Source: Eunapius fragilis (lineage: Eukaryota; Porifera; Demospongiae; Spongillida; Spongillidae). From it: 64,000 nucleotides of DNA. The DNA is taken from the NCBI GenBank assembly GCA_963681505.1, contig OY811973.1, forward strand, positions 248,001 to 312,000, in the 5' to 3' direction. Below, in pieces: positions 22,801-35,440 of this stretch. Both the position numbers and the translations under genes were made by a program. The notes under the pieces are model-generated. The model made no database searches. It had not been told where the DNA came from and saw only the letters and a program-made list of their open reading frames with translations. How positions within the stretch are numbered: the first letter of the stretch is position 1; every line of letters begins with the position of its first letter.

Positions 22801-25800
22801 CTCCACTAGTTTGTTAAATTAACACCGTGGTTAGAACATAGCCAATGTTCTCCTATAGAAATGTATGGGAGGGAACCACTAATCTATTTGCATCGTACAG
22901 CCAAACCAATGAGCTGAATATATAGGAGGCATTATTTAGAGAAAGAAAACAGGTTACTCGTTCGATCCATGAATACATATCGCAACTCACTAGTTTGTTA
23001 AATTAACACCTTGGTTGGAACATAGCCAATTTTCTCCCATAGAAATGTATGGGAGGGAACCACTAATCTATTTGAATGGTACAGCCAAACCAATGAGCTG
23101 ATTATAGAGGATGCATTATTTTGTAAAAGAAAACAGGTTACTCGTTCGTTGCATGAAGTAGGATCGCAACTCCACTAGTTTGTTGAATTAACACCGTGGT
23201 TAGAACATACCCAATGTTCTCCCATAGAAATGTATGGGAGGGAACCACTAATCTATTTGCATCGTACAGCTAAACCAATATGCTGAATATATAGGAGGCA
23301 TTATTTAGAGAAAGAAAACTGGTAACTCGTTCGTTCCATGAATACATATCGCAACTCCACTAGTTTGTTAAATTAACGACTTGGTGGGAAGATAGCCAAT
23401 GCTCTCCCATAGAAATGTATGGGAGGGAACCACTAATCTATTTGAATGGTACACCCAAACCAATGAGCTGAATATATAGGAGGTATTATTTAGAGAAAGA
23501 AAACAGGGTACTCGTTCGATCCATTAATTCATATCGCAACTCCACTAGTTTGTTACATTAACACCGTGGTTAGAACATAGCCAATTTTCTCCCATAGAAA
23601 TGTATGGGAGGGAACCACTAATCTATTTGCATCGTACAGCCAAACCAATGAGCTGAATATATAGGAGGCATTATTTAGAGAAAGAAAACAGGTTACTCGT
23701 CCGATCCATGAATACATATCGCAACTCCACTAGTTTGTTAATTTAACACCTTGGTTGGAACATAGCCAATTTTCTCCCATAGAAATGTATGGGAGGTAAC
23801 CACTAATCTATTTGAATGGTACAGCCAAACCAATGAGCTAATTATAGAGGAGGCATTATTTTGTAAAAGAACACCGGTTACTCGTTCGTTCCATGAAGTA
23901 GGATCGCAACTCCACTAGTTTGTTAAATTAACACCTTGGTGGGAAGATTGCCAATTTTCTCCCATAGAAATGTATGGGAGGGAACCACTAATCTATTTGC
24001 ATCGTACAGCCAAACCAATGAGCTGAATATATAGGAGGCATTATTTAGAGAAAGAGAACAGCTTACTCGTTCGTTCCATGAATACATATCGCAACTCCAC
24101 TAGTTTTTCATATTATCACCTTGGTTGGAACATAGCCAATTTTCTCCCATTGAAATGTATGGGAGGGAACCACTAATCTATTTGAATGGTACAGCCAAAC
24201 CAATGAGCTGATTATAGAGGAGGCATTATTTTGTAAAAGAAAACAGGTTACTCGTTCGTTCCATGAAGTAGGATCGCAACTCCACTAGTTTGTTAAATTA
24301 ACACCGTGGTTAGAACATACCCAATGTTCTCCCATAGAAATGTATGGGAGGGAACCACTAATCTATTTGCATCGTACAGCCAAACCAATATGCTGAATAT
24401 ATAGGAGGCATTATTTAGAGAAAGAAAACTGGTAACTCGTTCGTTCCATGAATACATATCGCAACTCCACTAGTTTGTTAAATTAACACCTTGGTGGGAA
24501 GATAGCCAATGCTCTCCCATAGAAATGTATGGGAGGGAACCACTAATCTATTTGAATGGTACACCCAAACCAATGAGCTGAATATATAGGAGGTATTATT
24601 TAGAGAAAGAGAACAGGGTACTCGTTCGATCCATGAATTCATATCGCAACTCCACTAGTTTGTTACATTAACACCTTGGTGGGAAGATTGCCAATTTTCT
24701 CCCATAGAAATGTATGGGAGGGAACCACTAATCTATTTGCATCGTACAGCCAAACCAATGAGCTGAATATATAGGAGGCATTATTTAGAGAAAGAGAACA
24801 GCTTACTCGTTCGTTCCATGAATACATATCGCAACTCCACTAGTTTTTCATATTATCACCTTGGTTGGAACATAGCCAATTTTCTCCCATTGAAATGTAT
24901 GGGAGGGAACCACTAATCTATTTGAATGGTACAGCCAAACCAATGAGCTGATTATAGAGGAGGCATTATTTTGTAAAAGAAAACAGGTTACTCGTTCGTT
25001 CCATGAAGTAGGATCGCAACTCCACTAGTTTGTTGAATTAACACCGTGGTTAGAACATAGCCAATGTTCTCCCATTGAAATGTATGGCAGGGAACCACTA
25101 ATCTATTTGCATCGTACAGCCAAACCAATATGCTGAATATATAGGAGGCATTATTTAGAGAAAGATAACAGGTTACTCGTTCGTTCCATGAATACATATC
25201 GCAACTCCACTAGTTTGTTAAATTAACACCTTGGTGGGAAGATAGCCAATGTTCTCCCATAGAAATGTATGGGAGGGAACCGCTAATCCATTTGCATCGT
25301 ACAGCCAAACCAATGAGCTGATTATAGAGGAGGCATTATTTTGTAAAAGAAAACAGGTTTCTCGTTCGTTCCATGAAGTAGGATCGCAACTCCACTAGTT
25401 TGTTAAATTAACACCTTGGTGGGAAGATAGCCAATTTTCTCCCATAGAAATGTATGGGAGGGAACCACTAATCTATTTGGATCGTACAGCCAAACCAATG
25501 AGCTGAATATATAGGAGGCATTATTTAGAGAAAGAAAACTGGTAACTCGTTCGTTCCATAAATACATATCGCAACTCCACTAGTTTGTTAAATTAACACC
25601 TTGGTAGGAAGATAGCCAATGTTCTCCCATAGAAATGTATGGGAGGGAACCACTAATCTATTTGCATCGTACAACCAAACCAATGAGCTGATTATAAAGG
25701 TGGCATTATTTTGTAAAAGAAAACAGGTTACTCTTTCGTTCCATGAAGTAGGATCGCAACTGCACTAGTTTGTTAAATTAACACCTTGGTGGGAAGATAG

Positions 25801-27535
25801 CCAATTTTCTCCCATAGAAATGTATGGGAGGGAACCACTAATCTATTTGCATCGTTCAGCCAAACCAATGAGCTGAATATATAGTAGGCATTATTTAGAG
25901 AAAGAAAACAGGTTACTCGTTAGATCCATGAATACATATCGCAACTCCACTAGTTTGTTAAATTAACACCTTGGTTGGAACATAGCCAATTTTCTCCAAT
26001 AGAAATGTATGGGAGGGAACCACGAATCTATTTGAATGGTACAGCCAAACCAATGAGCTGAATATATAGGAGGCATTATTTAGAGAAAGAAAACAGGTTA
26101 TTCGTTTGATCCATGAATACATATCGCAACTCTACTAGTTTGTTATATTAACACCTTGGTTGGAACATAGCCAATTTTCTCACATCGAAATGTATGGGAG
26201 GGAACCACTAATCTATTTGCATCGTACAGCCAAACTAATGAGCTGAATATATAGGAGGCATTATTCTGAGAAAGAAAACAGGTTACTCGTTCGTTCAATC
26301 AATACATATCGCAACTCCACTAGTTTGTCAAATTAACACCTTGGTGGGAAGATAGCCAATTTTCTCCCATAGAAATGTATGGGAGGGAACCACTAATCTA
26401 TTTGCATCGTACAGCCAAACCAATGAGCTGAATATATAGGAGGCATTATTTAGAGAAAGAAAACAGGTTACTCGTTCGTTCCATGAATACATATCGCAAC
26501 TCCACTAGTTTGTTAAATTAACACCTTGGTTGGAACATAGCCAATTTTCTCCCAAAGAAATGTATGGGAGGGAACCACTAATCTATTTGAATGGTACAGC
26601 CAAACCAATGAGCTGATTATAGAGGAGGCATTATTTTGTAAAAGAAAACAGGTAACTCGTTCGTTCCATGAAGTAGGATCGCAACTCCACTAGTTTGTTA
26701 AATTAACACCTTGTTGGGAAGATAGCCAATTTTGTCCTATAGAAATGTATGGGAGGGAACCACTAATCTATTTGCATCGTACAGCCAAACCAATGAGCTG
26801 AATTTATAGGAGGCATTATTAAGAGAAAGAAAACAGGTTACTCGTTCGTTCCATGAGTACATATCGCAACTCCACTAGTTTGTTAAATCAACACCGTGGT
26901 TAGAACATAGCCAATTTTCTCTCATAGAAATGTATGGGAGGGAACCACTAATCTATTTGCATCGTACAGCTAAACCAATGAGCTGATTTAATAGGAGGCA
27001 TTATTTAGAGAAAGAAAACAGGTTACTCGTTCGATCCATGAATACATATCGCAACTCCACTAGTTTGTTAAATTAACACCTTGGTTGGAACATAGCCAAT
27101 TTTCTCCCATAGAAATGTATGGGAGGGAACCACTAATCTATTTGCATCGTACAGCCAAACCAATGAGCTGAATATATAGGAGGCATTATTTAGAGAAAGA
27201 AAACAGGTTACTCGTTTCATCCATGAATTCATATCGCAACTCCACTAGTTTGTTAAATTAACACCTTGGTTGGAACATAGCCAATTTTCTCCCATAGAAA
27301 TGTGTGGGAGGGAACCAATAATCTATTTGCATCGTACAGCCAAACCAATGAGTTGAATATATAGGAGGCATTATTTAGAGAAAGAAAACAGGTTACTCGT
27401 TCGATCCATGAATACATATCGCAACTCCACTAGTTTGTTAAATTAACACCTTGGTTGGAACATAGCCAATTTTCTCCCATAGAAATGTATGGGAGGGAAC
27501 CACTAATCTATTTGAATGGTACAGCCAAACCGATC
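19818..27535 (+). repeat. 185-bp satellite array, subfamily I continued, forward
   Basis: About 42 monomers continue the array in the same phase and orientation as 1-13857. One monomer near 21468 lacks about 10 bp (TTTAGAGAAGTTACTCG). A tetramer is duplicated at exact 740-bp spacing: TAGTTTTTCATATTATC occurs at 24101 and 24841, and also near 1138 on the far side of the retrotransposon. A block with GTTGCATGAAGTAGG at 23148 matches one at 2776. Near 27535 the monomers change to subfamily II. No gene is seen. Confidence 0.96.
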
Positions 27536-30500
27536 AGCTGATTATACAGAAGGCATTATTAAGAGAAAGAAAACAGATTACTCGTTCGTTCCATGAAGTA
27601 GGATCGCAACTCCACTAGTTTGTTTTATTAACACCTTGGTGGGAAGATAGCCAATTTTCACCCATAGAAATGTATGGGACGGAACCACTAATCTATTTGC
27701 ATGGTACAGCCAAACCAATGAGCTGATTATAGAGGAGGCAGTATTTATAGAAAGAAAACAGGTTACTCGTTCGTTCCATGAAGTAGGATCGCAACTCCAT
27801 TAGTTTGTTTTATTAACACCTTGGTGGGAAGATAGCCAATTTTCACCCTTAGAAATGTATGGGACGGAACCACTAATCTATTTGCATGGTACAGCCAAAC
27901 CAATGAGCTGATTATAGAGGAGGCAGTATTTATAGAAAGAAAACAGGTTACTCGTTCGTTCCATGAAGTAGGATCGCAACTCCATTAGTTTGTTTTATTA
28001 ACACCTTGGTGGGAAGTTAGCCAATTTTCACCCACAGAAATGTATGGGAGGGAACCACTAATCTATTTGCATGGTACTGCCAAACCAATCAGCTTATTAT
28101 ACAGAAGGCATTATTTAGAGAAAGAAAACAGCTTACTCGTTCGTTCCATGAAGAAGGATCGCAACTCCTTTAGTTTGTTATATTAACACCTTGGTGGGAA
28201 GATAGCCAATTTTCACCCATAGAAATGTATTGGAGGGAACCACTAATCTATTTGCATGGTACAGCCATAACAATGAGCTGATTATACAGGAGGCATTATT
28301 AAGAGAAAGAAAACAGGTTACTCGTTCGTTCCATGAAGTAGGATCGCAACTACATTAGTTTGTTTTATTAACACCTGGGTGGGAATATAGCCAATTTTCA
28401 CCCATAGAAATGTATGGGAGGGAACCACTAATCTATTTGCATGGTACAGCCAAACCAATGAGCTGATTATAGAGGAGGCAGTATTTATAGAAAGTAAACA
28501 GGTTGCTCGTTCATTCCATGAAGTAGGATCGCAACTCCATTAGTTTGTTTTATTAACACCTTGGTGGGAAGTTAGCCAATTTTCACCCATAGAAATGTAT
28601 GGGAGGGAACCACTAATCTATTTGCATGGTACAGCCAAACCAATGAGCTGATTATACAGGAGGCATTATATAGAGAAAGAAAACAGGTTACTCGTTCGTT
28701 CCTTGAAGTAGGATCGCAAATACATTAGTTTGTTTTATTAACACCTTGGTGGGAAGTTAGGCAATTTTCACCCATAGAAATGTATGGGAGGGAACCACTA
28801 ATCTATTTGCATGGTACTGCCAAACCAATCAGCTGATTATACAGAAGGCATTATTTAGAGAAAGAAAACAGGTTACTCGTTCGTTCCATGAAGTAGGATC
28901 GCAACTCCATTAGTTTGTTTTATTAACACCTTGGTGGGAAGATAGCCAATTTTCACCCTTAGAAATGTATGGGAGGGAACCACTAATCTATTTGCATGGT
29001 ACAGCCAAACCAATGAGCTGATTATAGAGGAGGCATTATTTATAGAAAGAAAACAGGTTACTCGTTCGTTCCATGAAGTAGGATCGCAACTCCATTAGTT
29101 TGTTTTATTAACACCTTGGTGGGAAGTTAGCCAATTTTCACCCATAGAAATGTATGGGAGGGAACCACTAATCTATTTGCATGGTGCAGCCAAACCAATG
29201 AGCTGATTATACAGGAGGCATTATTAAGAGAAAGAAAACAGGTTACTCGTTCGTTCCATGAAGTAGGATCGCAACTCCATTACTTTGTTTTATTAACACC
29301 TTGGTGGGAAGATAGCCAATTTTCTCCCATTAAAATGTATGGGAGGGAACCACTAATCTATTTGCATGGTACAGCCAAACCAATGAGCTGATTTTAGAGG
29401 AGGCATTATTTATAGAAAGAAAACAGGTTACTCGTTCGTTCCATGAAGTAGGATCGCAACTCCATTAGTTTGTTTTATTAACACCTTGGTGGGAAGATAG
29501 CCAATTTTCTCCCATTAAAATGTATGGGAGGGAACCACTAATCTATTTGCATGGTACAGCCAAACCAATGAGCTGATTATACAGGAGGCATTATTTATAG
29601 AAAGAAAACAGGTTACTCGTTCGTTCCATGAAGTAGGATCGCAAGTCCATTAGTTTGTTTTATTAGCACCTTGGTGGGAAGTTAGCCAATTTTCACCCAT
29701 AGAAATGTATGGGAGGGAACCACTAATCTATTTGCATGGTACAGCCAAACCAATCAGCTGATTATACAGAAGGTATTATTTAGAGAAAGAAAACAGGTTA
29801 CTCGTTCGTTCCATGAAGTAGGATCGCATCTCAACTAGTTTGTTTTATTAACCGATTAAGTCCTGTAGCCGCAAATTCGCGTCAAATAGTTGTTTACAGC
29901 TACCAAGGTATTTTGGGGGACATGACCACAAACCACAGAAAGATTACAACAATTTGAAATCCTTCATGAACACGGCTTCAGCGGGTATCGCTGGATTACC
30001 CCTTCCTGCCACAAAACATTTTTAGTGACCACATTTAAGATCAAATAACCTCTACATAACAAACCATATTTAGGCCTTAATCGGTTAACACTTTGGTGGG
30101 AAGTTAGCCAATTTTCACCCATAGAAATGTATGGGAGGGAAACACTAATATATTTGCATGGTACAGCCAAACCAATGAGCTGATTATACAGGAGGCATTA
30201 TTTAGTGAAAGCAAACAGGTTACTCGTTCGTTTCATGAAGAAGGATCGCAACTACATTAGTTTGTTTTATTAACACCTTGGTGGGAATATAGCCAATTTT
30301 CACCCATAGAAATGTATGGGAGGGAAACACTAATATATTTGCATGGTACAGCCAAACCAATGAGCTGATTATACAGGAGGCATTATTTAGTGAAAGAAAA
30401 CAGGTTACTCGTTCGTTTCATGAAGTAGGATCGCAACTACATTAGTTTGTTTTATTAACACCTTGGTGGGAATATAGCCAATTTTCACCCATAGAAATGT

Positions 30501-31443
30501 ATGGGAGGGAACCATTAATCTATATGCATGGTACAGCCAAACCAATGAGCTGATTATAGAGGAGGCATTATTTAGAGAAAGAAAACAGGTTACTCATTCG
30601 TTCCATGAAGTAGGATCGCAACTCCATTAGTTTGTTTTATTAACACCTTGGTGGGAAGTTAGCCAATTTTCACCCATAGAAATGTATGGGAGGGAACCAC
30701 TAATCTATTTGCATGGTACAGCCAAACCAATGAGCTGATTATACAGGAGGCATTATTTAGAGAAAGTAAACAGGTTACTCGTTCGTTCCATGAAGTAGGA
30801 TCGCAACTCAACTAGTTTGTTTTATTAACACCTTGGTGGGAAGATAGCCAATTTTCACCGATTGAGATGTATGGGAGGGAACCACTAATCTATTTGCATG
30901 GTACAGCCAAACCAATGAGCTGATTATAGAGGAGGCAGTATTTCTTGAAAGAAAACAGGTTACTCGTTTGTTCCAGAAGTAGGATCGCAACTCAACTAGT
31001 TTGTTTTATTAACACCTTGGTGGGAAGATAGCCAATTTTCACCCATAAAAATGTATGGGAGGGAACCACTAATCTATTTGAAAGGTACAGCTAAACCAAT
31101 CAACTGATTATACAGGAGGCATTATTTAGAGAAAGAAAACAGGTTACTCGTTCGTTCCATGAAGTAGGATCGCAACTCCATTAGTTTGTTTTATTAACAC
31201 CTTGGTGGGAAGATAGCCAATTTTCACCCATAGAAATGTATGGGAGGGAACCACTCATCTATTTGCATGGTACAGCCAAACCAATGAGCTGATTATACAG
31301 GAGGCAGTATTTATAGAAAGAAAACAGGTTACTCGTTCGTTCCATGAAGTAGGATCGCAACTCAACTAGTTTGTTTAATTTACACTTTGGTGGGAAATTA
31401 ACCAATTTTCACCCTTAGAAATGTATGGGAAGGAACCACTAAT
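27536..31443 (+). repeat. 185-bp satellite array, subfamily II, forward
   Basis: About 20 monomers, still 185 bp (landmarks at 27589, 27774, 27959), with their own variants: TTTGTTTTATTAACACC, TTTTCACCCATAG, ATTTGCATGG and GATTATACAGGAGGC. Nearly all carry the ATGAAGTAGGATCGC head, so A/B alternation is lost. The array is broken by a 233-bp insertion at 29852-30084 and ends part way through a monomer at an inversion junction. Confidence 0.95.
29852..30084. mobile_element. 233-bp MITE-like element, TTAA target duplication (piggyBac-like)
   Basis: This non-satellite insert begins CCGATTAAG and ends CTTAATCGG. The inverted ends extend to about 13 bp with one mismatch (CCGATTAAGNCCT). TTAA flanks it on both sides (29848-29851 and 30085-30088). 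Monomer landmarks around it (29809 and 30231) are 422 bp apart, which is 185 + 233 + 4. It has no coding capacity, so it would be non-autonomous. TTAA duplication and CC...GG ends suggest a piggyBac-type transposase source; the superfamily call is inference. Confidence 0.85.
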
Positions 31444-31469
31444 CCTACTTCATGCGATCCTACTTCATG
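31442..31469. other. Satellite inversion junction with 13-bp direct repeat
   Basis: Forward monomers end within ...GGAACCACTAATC and reverse-complement monomers start at once. The 13-mer ATCCTACTTCATG occurs at 31442-31454 and 31457-31469, separated by CG. The final forward monomer is cut about 105 bp after its TTCCATG landmark. The short duplication suggests a microhomology or template-switch join, which is inference. Confidence 0.9.
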
Positions 31470-34400
31470 GAACGAACGAGTAACCTGTTTTCTTTCTCTT
31501 AATAATTGCTCCTGTATAATCAGCTCATTGGTTTGGCTGTACCATGCAAATAGATTAGTGGTTCCCTGCCATACATTTCAATGGGTGAAAATTGGCTATC
31601 TTCCCACCAAGGTGTTAATAAAACAAACTAATGGAGTTGCGATCCTACTTCATGGAACGAACGAGTAACCTGTTTTCTTTCTCTCAATTATGCCTCCTGT
31701 ATAATCAGCTCATTGGTTTGGCTGTACCATGCAAATAAATTAGTAGTTCCCTCCCATACCTTTCTATGGGTGAAAATTGGCTATCTTCCCACCAAGGTGT
31801 CAATAAAACAAACTAATGTAGTTGCGATCCTACTTCATGGAACGAACGAGTAACCTGTTTTCTTTCTCTAAATAATGCCTTCTGTATAATCAGCTCATTG
31901 GTTTGGCTGTACCATGCAAATAGATTAGTGGTTCCCTCCCATACATTTCTATGGGTGAAAATTGGCTAACTTCCCACCAAGGTGTTAATAAAACAAACTA
32001 ATGGAGTTGCGATCCTACTTTATGGAACGAACGAGTGACCTGTTTTCTTTCTATAAATAATGCCTCCTCTATAATCAGCTCATTGGTTTGGCTGTACCAT
32101 GCAAATAGATTAGTGGTTCCCTCCCATACATTTGTATGGGTGAAAATTGGCTATCTTCCCACCAAGGTGTTAATAAAACAAACTAATGGAGTTGCGATCG
32201 TACTTCATGGAACGTACAAATAACCTGTTTTCTTTCTCGAAATAATGCCTTCTATCTAATCAGCTGATTGGTTTGGCTGTACCATGCAAATAGATTAGTG
32301 GTTCCCTCCCATACATTTCTATGGGTGAAAATTGGCTATATTCCCACCAAGGTGTTAATAAAACAAACTAATGTAGTTGCGATCCTACTTCATAGAACGA
32401 ACGAGTAACCTGTTTTCTTTCTCTAAATATTGCCTCCAGTATAATCAGCTCATTGGTTTGGCTGTACCATGCAAATAGATTAGTGATTCCCTCCCATACA
32501 TTTCTATGGGTGAAAATTGGCTATCTTCCCACCAAGGTGTTAATAAAACAAACTAATGGAGTTGCGATCCTACTTCATGGAACGAACGGGTAACCTGTTT
32601 TCTTTCTCTAAATAATGCCTTCTGTATAATCAGCTGATTGGTTTGGCAGTACCATGCAAATAGATTAGTGGTTCCCTCCCATACATTTCTATGGGTGAAA
32701 ATTGGCTAACTTCCCATCAAAGTGTTAATAAAACAAACTAATGGAGTTGCGATCCTACTTCATGGAATGAACGAGTAACCTGTTTTCTTTCTATAAGTAA
32801 TGCCTCCTCTATAATCAGCTCATTGGTTTGGCTGTACCATGCAAATAGATTAGTGGTTCCCTCCCATACATTTCTATGGGTGAAAATTGGCTATCTTCCC
32901 AAAAAGGTGTTAATAAAACAAACTAGTGGAGTTGCGATCCTACTTCATGGAACGAACGAGTAACCTGTTTTCTTTCTATCAATAATGCCTTCTGTATAAT
33001 CAGCTCATTGGTTTGGCTGTACCATGCAAATAGATTAGTGGTTCCCTCCCATACATTTCCATGGGTGAAAATTGGCTATCTTCCCACCATGGTGTTAATA
33101 AAACAAACTAATGGAGTTGCGATCCTACTTCATGGAACGAACGAGTAACCTGTTTTCTTTCTCTAAATAATGCCTTCTGAATAATCAGATCATTGGTTTG
33201 GCTGTACCATGCAAAAAGATTAGTGGTTCCCTCCCATTCATTTGTATGGGTGAAAATTGGCTATCTTCCCACCAAGGTGTTAATAAAACAAACTAATGGA
33301 GTTGCGATCCAACTTCATGGAACGAACGGGTAACCTGTTTTCTTTCTCTAAATAATGCCTTCTGTATAATCAGCTGATTGGTTTGGCAGTACCATGCAAA
33401 TAGATTAGTGGTTCCCTCCCATACATTTCTATGGGTGAAAATTGGCTCACTTCCCACCAAAGTGTTAATAAAACAAACTAATGGAGTTGCGATCCTACTT
33501 CATGGAATGAACGAGTAACCTTTTTTCTTTCTATAAGTAATGCTTCCTCTATAATCAGCTCATTGGTTTGGCTGTACCATGCAATTAGATTAGTGGTTCC
33601 CTCCCATACATTTCTATGGGTGAAAATTGGCTATCTTCCCAAAAAGGTGTTAATAAAACAAACTAGTGGAGTTGCGATCCTACTTCATGGAACGAACGAG
33701 TAACCTGTTTTCTTTCTATCAATAATGCCTTCTGTATAATCAGCTCATTGGTTTGGCTGTACCATGCAAATAGATTAGTGGTTCCCTCCCATACATTTCT
33801 ATGGGTGAAAATTGGCTATCTTCCCACCAAGGTGTTAATAAAACAAACTAATGCAGTTGCGATCCTACTTCATGGAACGAACGAGTAACCTGTTTTCCTT
33901 CTCTAAATAATGCCTTCTGTATAATCAGCTGATTGGTTTGGCTGTACCATGCAAATAGATTAGTGGTTCCCTCCCATACATTTCTATGGGTGAAAATTGG
34001 CTAACTTCCCACCAAGGTGTTAATAAAACAAACTAATGGAATTGCGATCCTACTTCATGGAACGAACGATTAACCTTTTTTCTTTCTATAAATAATGCCT
34101 TCTTTATAATCAGCTGATTGGTTTGGCTGTACCATGCAAATAGATTAGTGGTTCCCTCCCATTCATTTCTAAGGGTGAAAATTGGCTAACTTCCCACCAA
34201 GGTGTTAATAAAAAAAACTAGTTGAGATGCGATCCTACTTCATGGAACGAACGAGTAACCTGTTTTCTTTCTCTAAATAATGCCTTCTGTATAATCAGCT
34301 GATTGGTTTGGCTGTACCATGCAAATAGATTAGTGGTTCCCTCCCATACATTTCTATGGGTGAAAATTGGCTAACTTCCCACCAAGGTGTTAATAAAACA

Positions 34401-35440
34401 AACTAATGGAGTTGCGATCCTACTTCATGGAACGAACGAGTAACCTGTTTTCTTTCTATAAATAATGCCTCCTCTATAATCAGCTCATTGGTTTGGCTGT
34501 ACCATGCAAATAGATTAGTGGTTCCCTCCCATACATTTCAATGGGAGAAAATTGGCTATCTGCCCACCAAGGAGTTAATAAAACAAACTAATGGAGTTGC
34601 GATCCTACTTCATGGAACGAACGAGTAACCTGTTTTCTTTCTCTAAATAATGCCTCCTGTATAATCAGCTCATTGGTTTGGCTGTACCATGCAAATAGAT
34701 TAGTGGTTCCCTCCCATACATTTCTATGGGTGAAAATTGGCTATCTTCCCACCAAGGTGTTAATAAAACAAACTAATGCAGTTGCGATCCTACTTCATGG
34801 AACGAACGAGTAACCTGTTTTCTTTCTCTAAATAATGCCTTCTGTATAATCAGCTGATTGGTTTGGCTGTACCATGCAAATAGATTAGTGGTTCCCTCCC
34901 ATACATTTCTATGGGTGAAAATTGGCTATATTCCCACCAAGGTGTTAATAAAACAAACTAATGTAGTTGCGATCCTACTTCATAGAACGAACGAGTAACC
35001 TGTTTTCTTTCTCTAAATATTGCCTCCTGTATAATCAGCTCAGTACCATGCAAATAGATTAGTGGTTCCCTCCAATACATTTCTATGGGTGAAAATTAGC
35101 TATCTTCCCACCAAGGTGTTAATAAAACAAACTAATGGAGTTGCGATCCTACTTCATGGAACGAACGGGTAACCTGTTTTCTTTCTCTAAATAATGCCTT
35201 CTGTATAATCAGCTGATTGGTTTGGCAGTACCATGCAAATAGATTAGTGGTTCCCTCCCATACATTTCTATGGGTGAAAATTGGCTAACTTCCCACCAAA
35301 GTGTTTATAAAACAAACTAATGGAGTTGCGATCCTACTTCATGGAACGAACGAGTAACCTGTTTTCTTTCTATAAATAATGCCTCCTCTATAATCAGCTC
35401 ATTGGTTTGGCTGTACCATGCAAATAGATTAGTGGTTCCC

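Noticed and set aside
29964..30170. 68-residue - strand open frame over the MITE edge
   Set aside because: It joins MITE sequence to satellite across the insertion boundary, so it cannot be an established gene.
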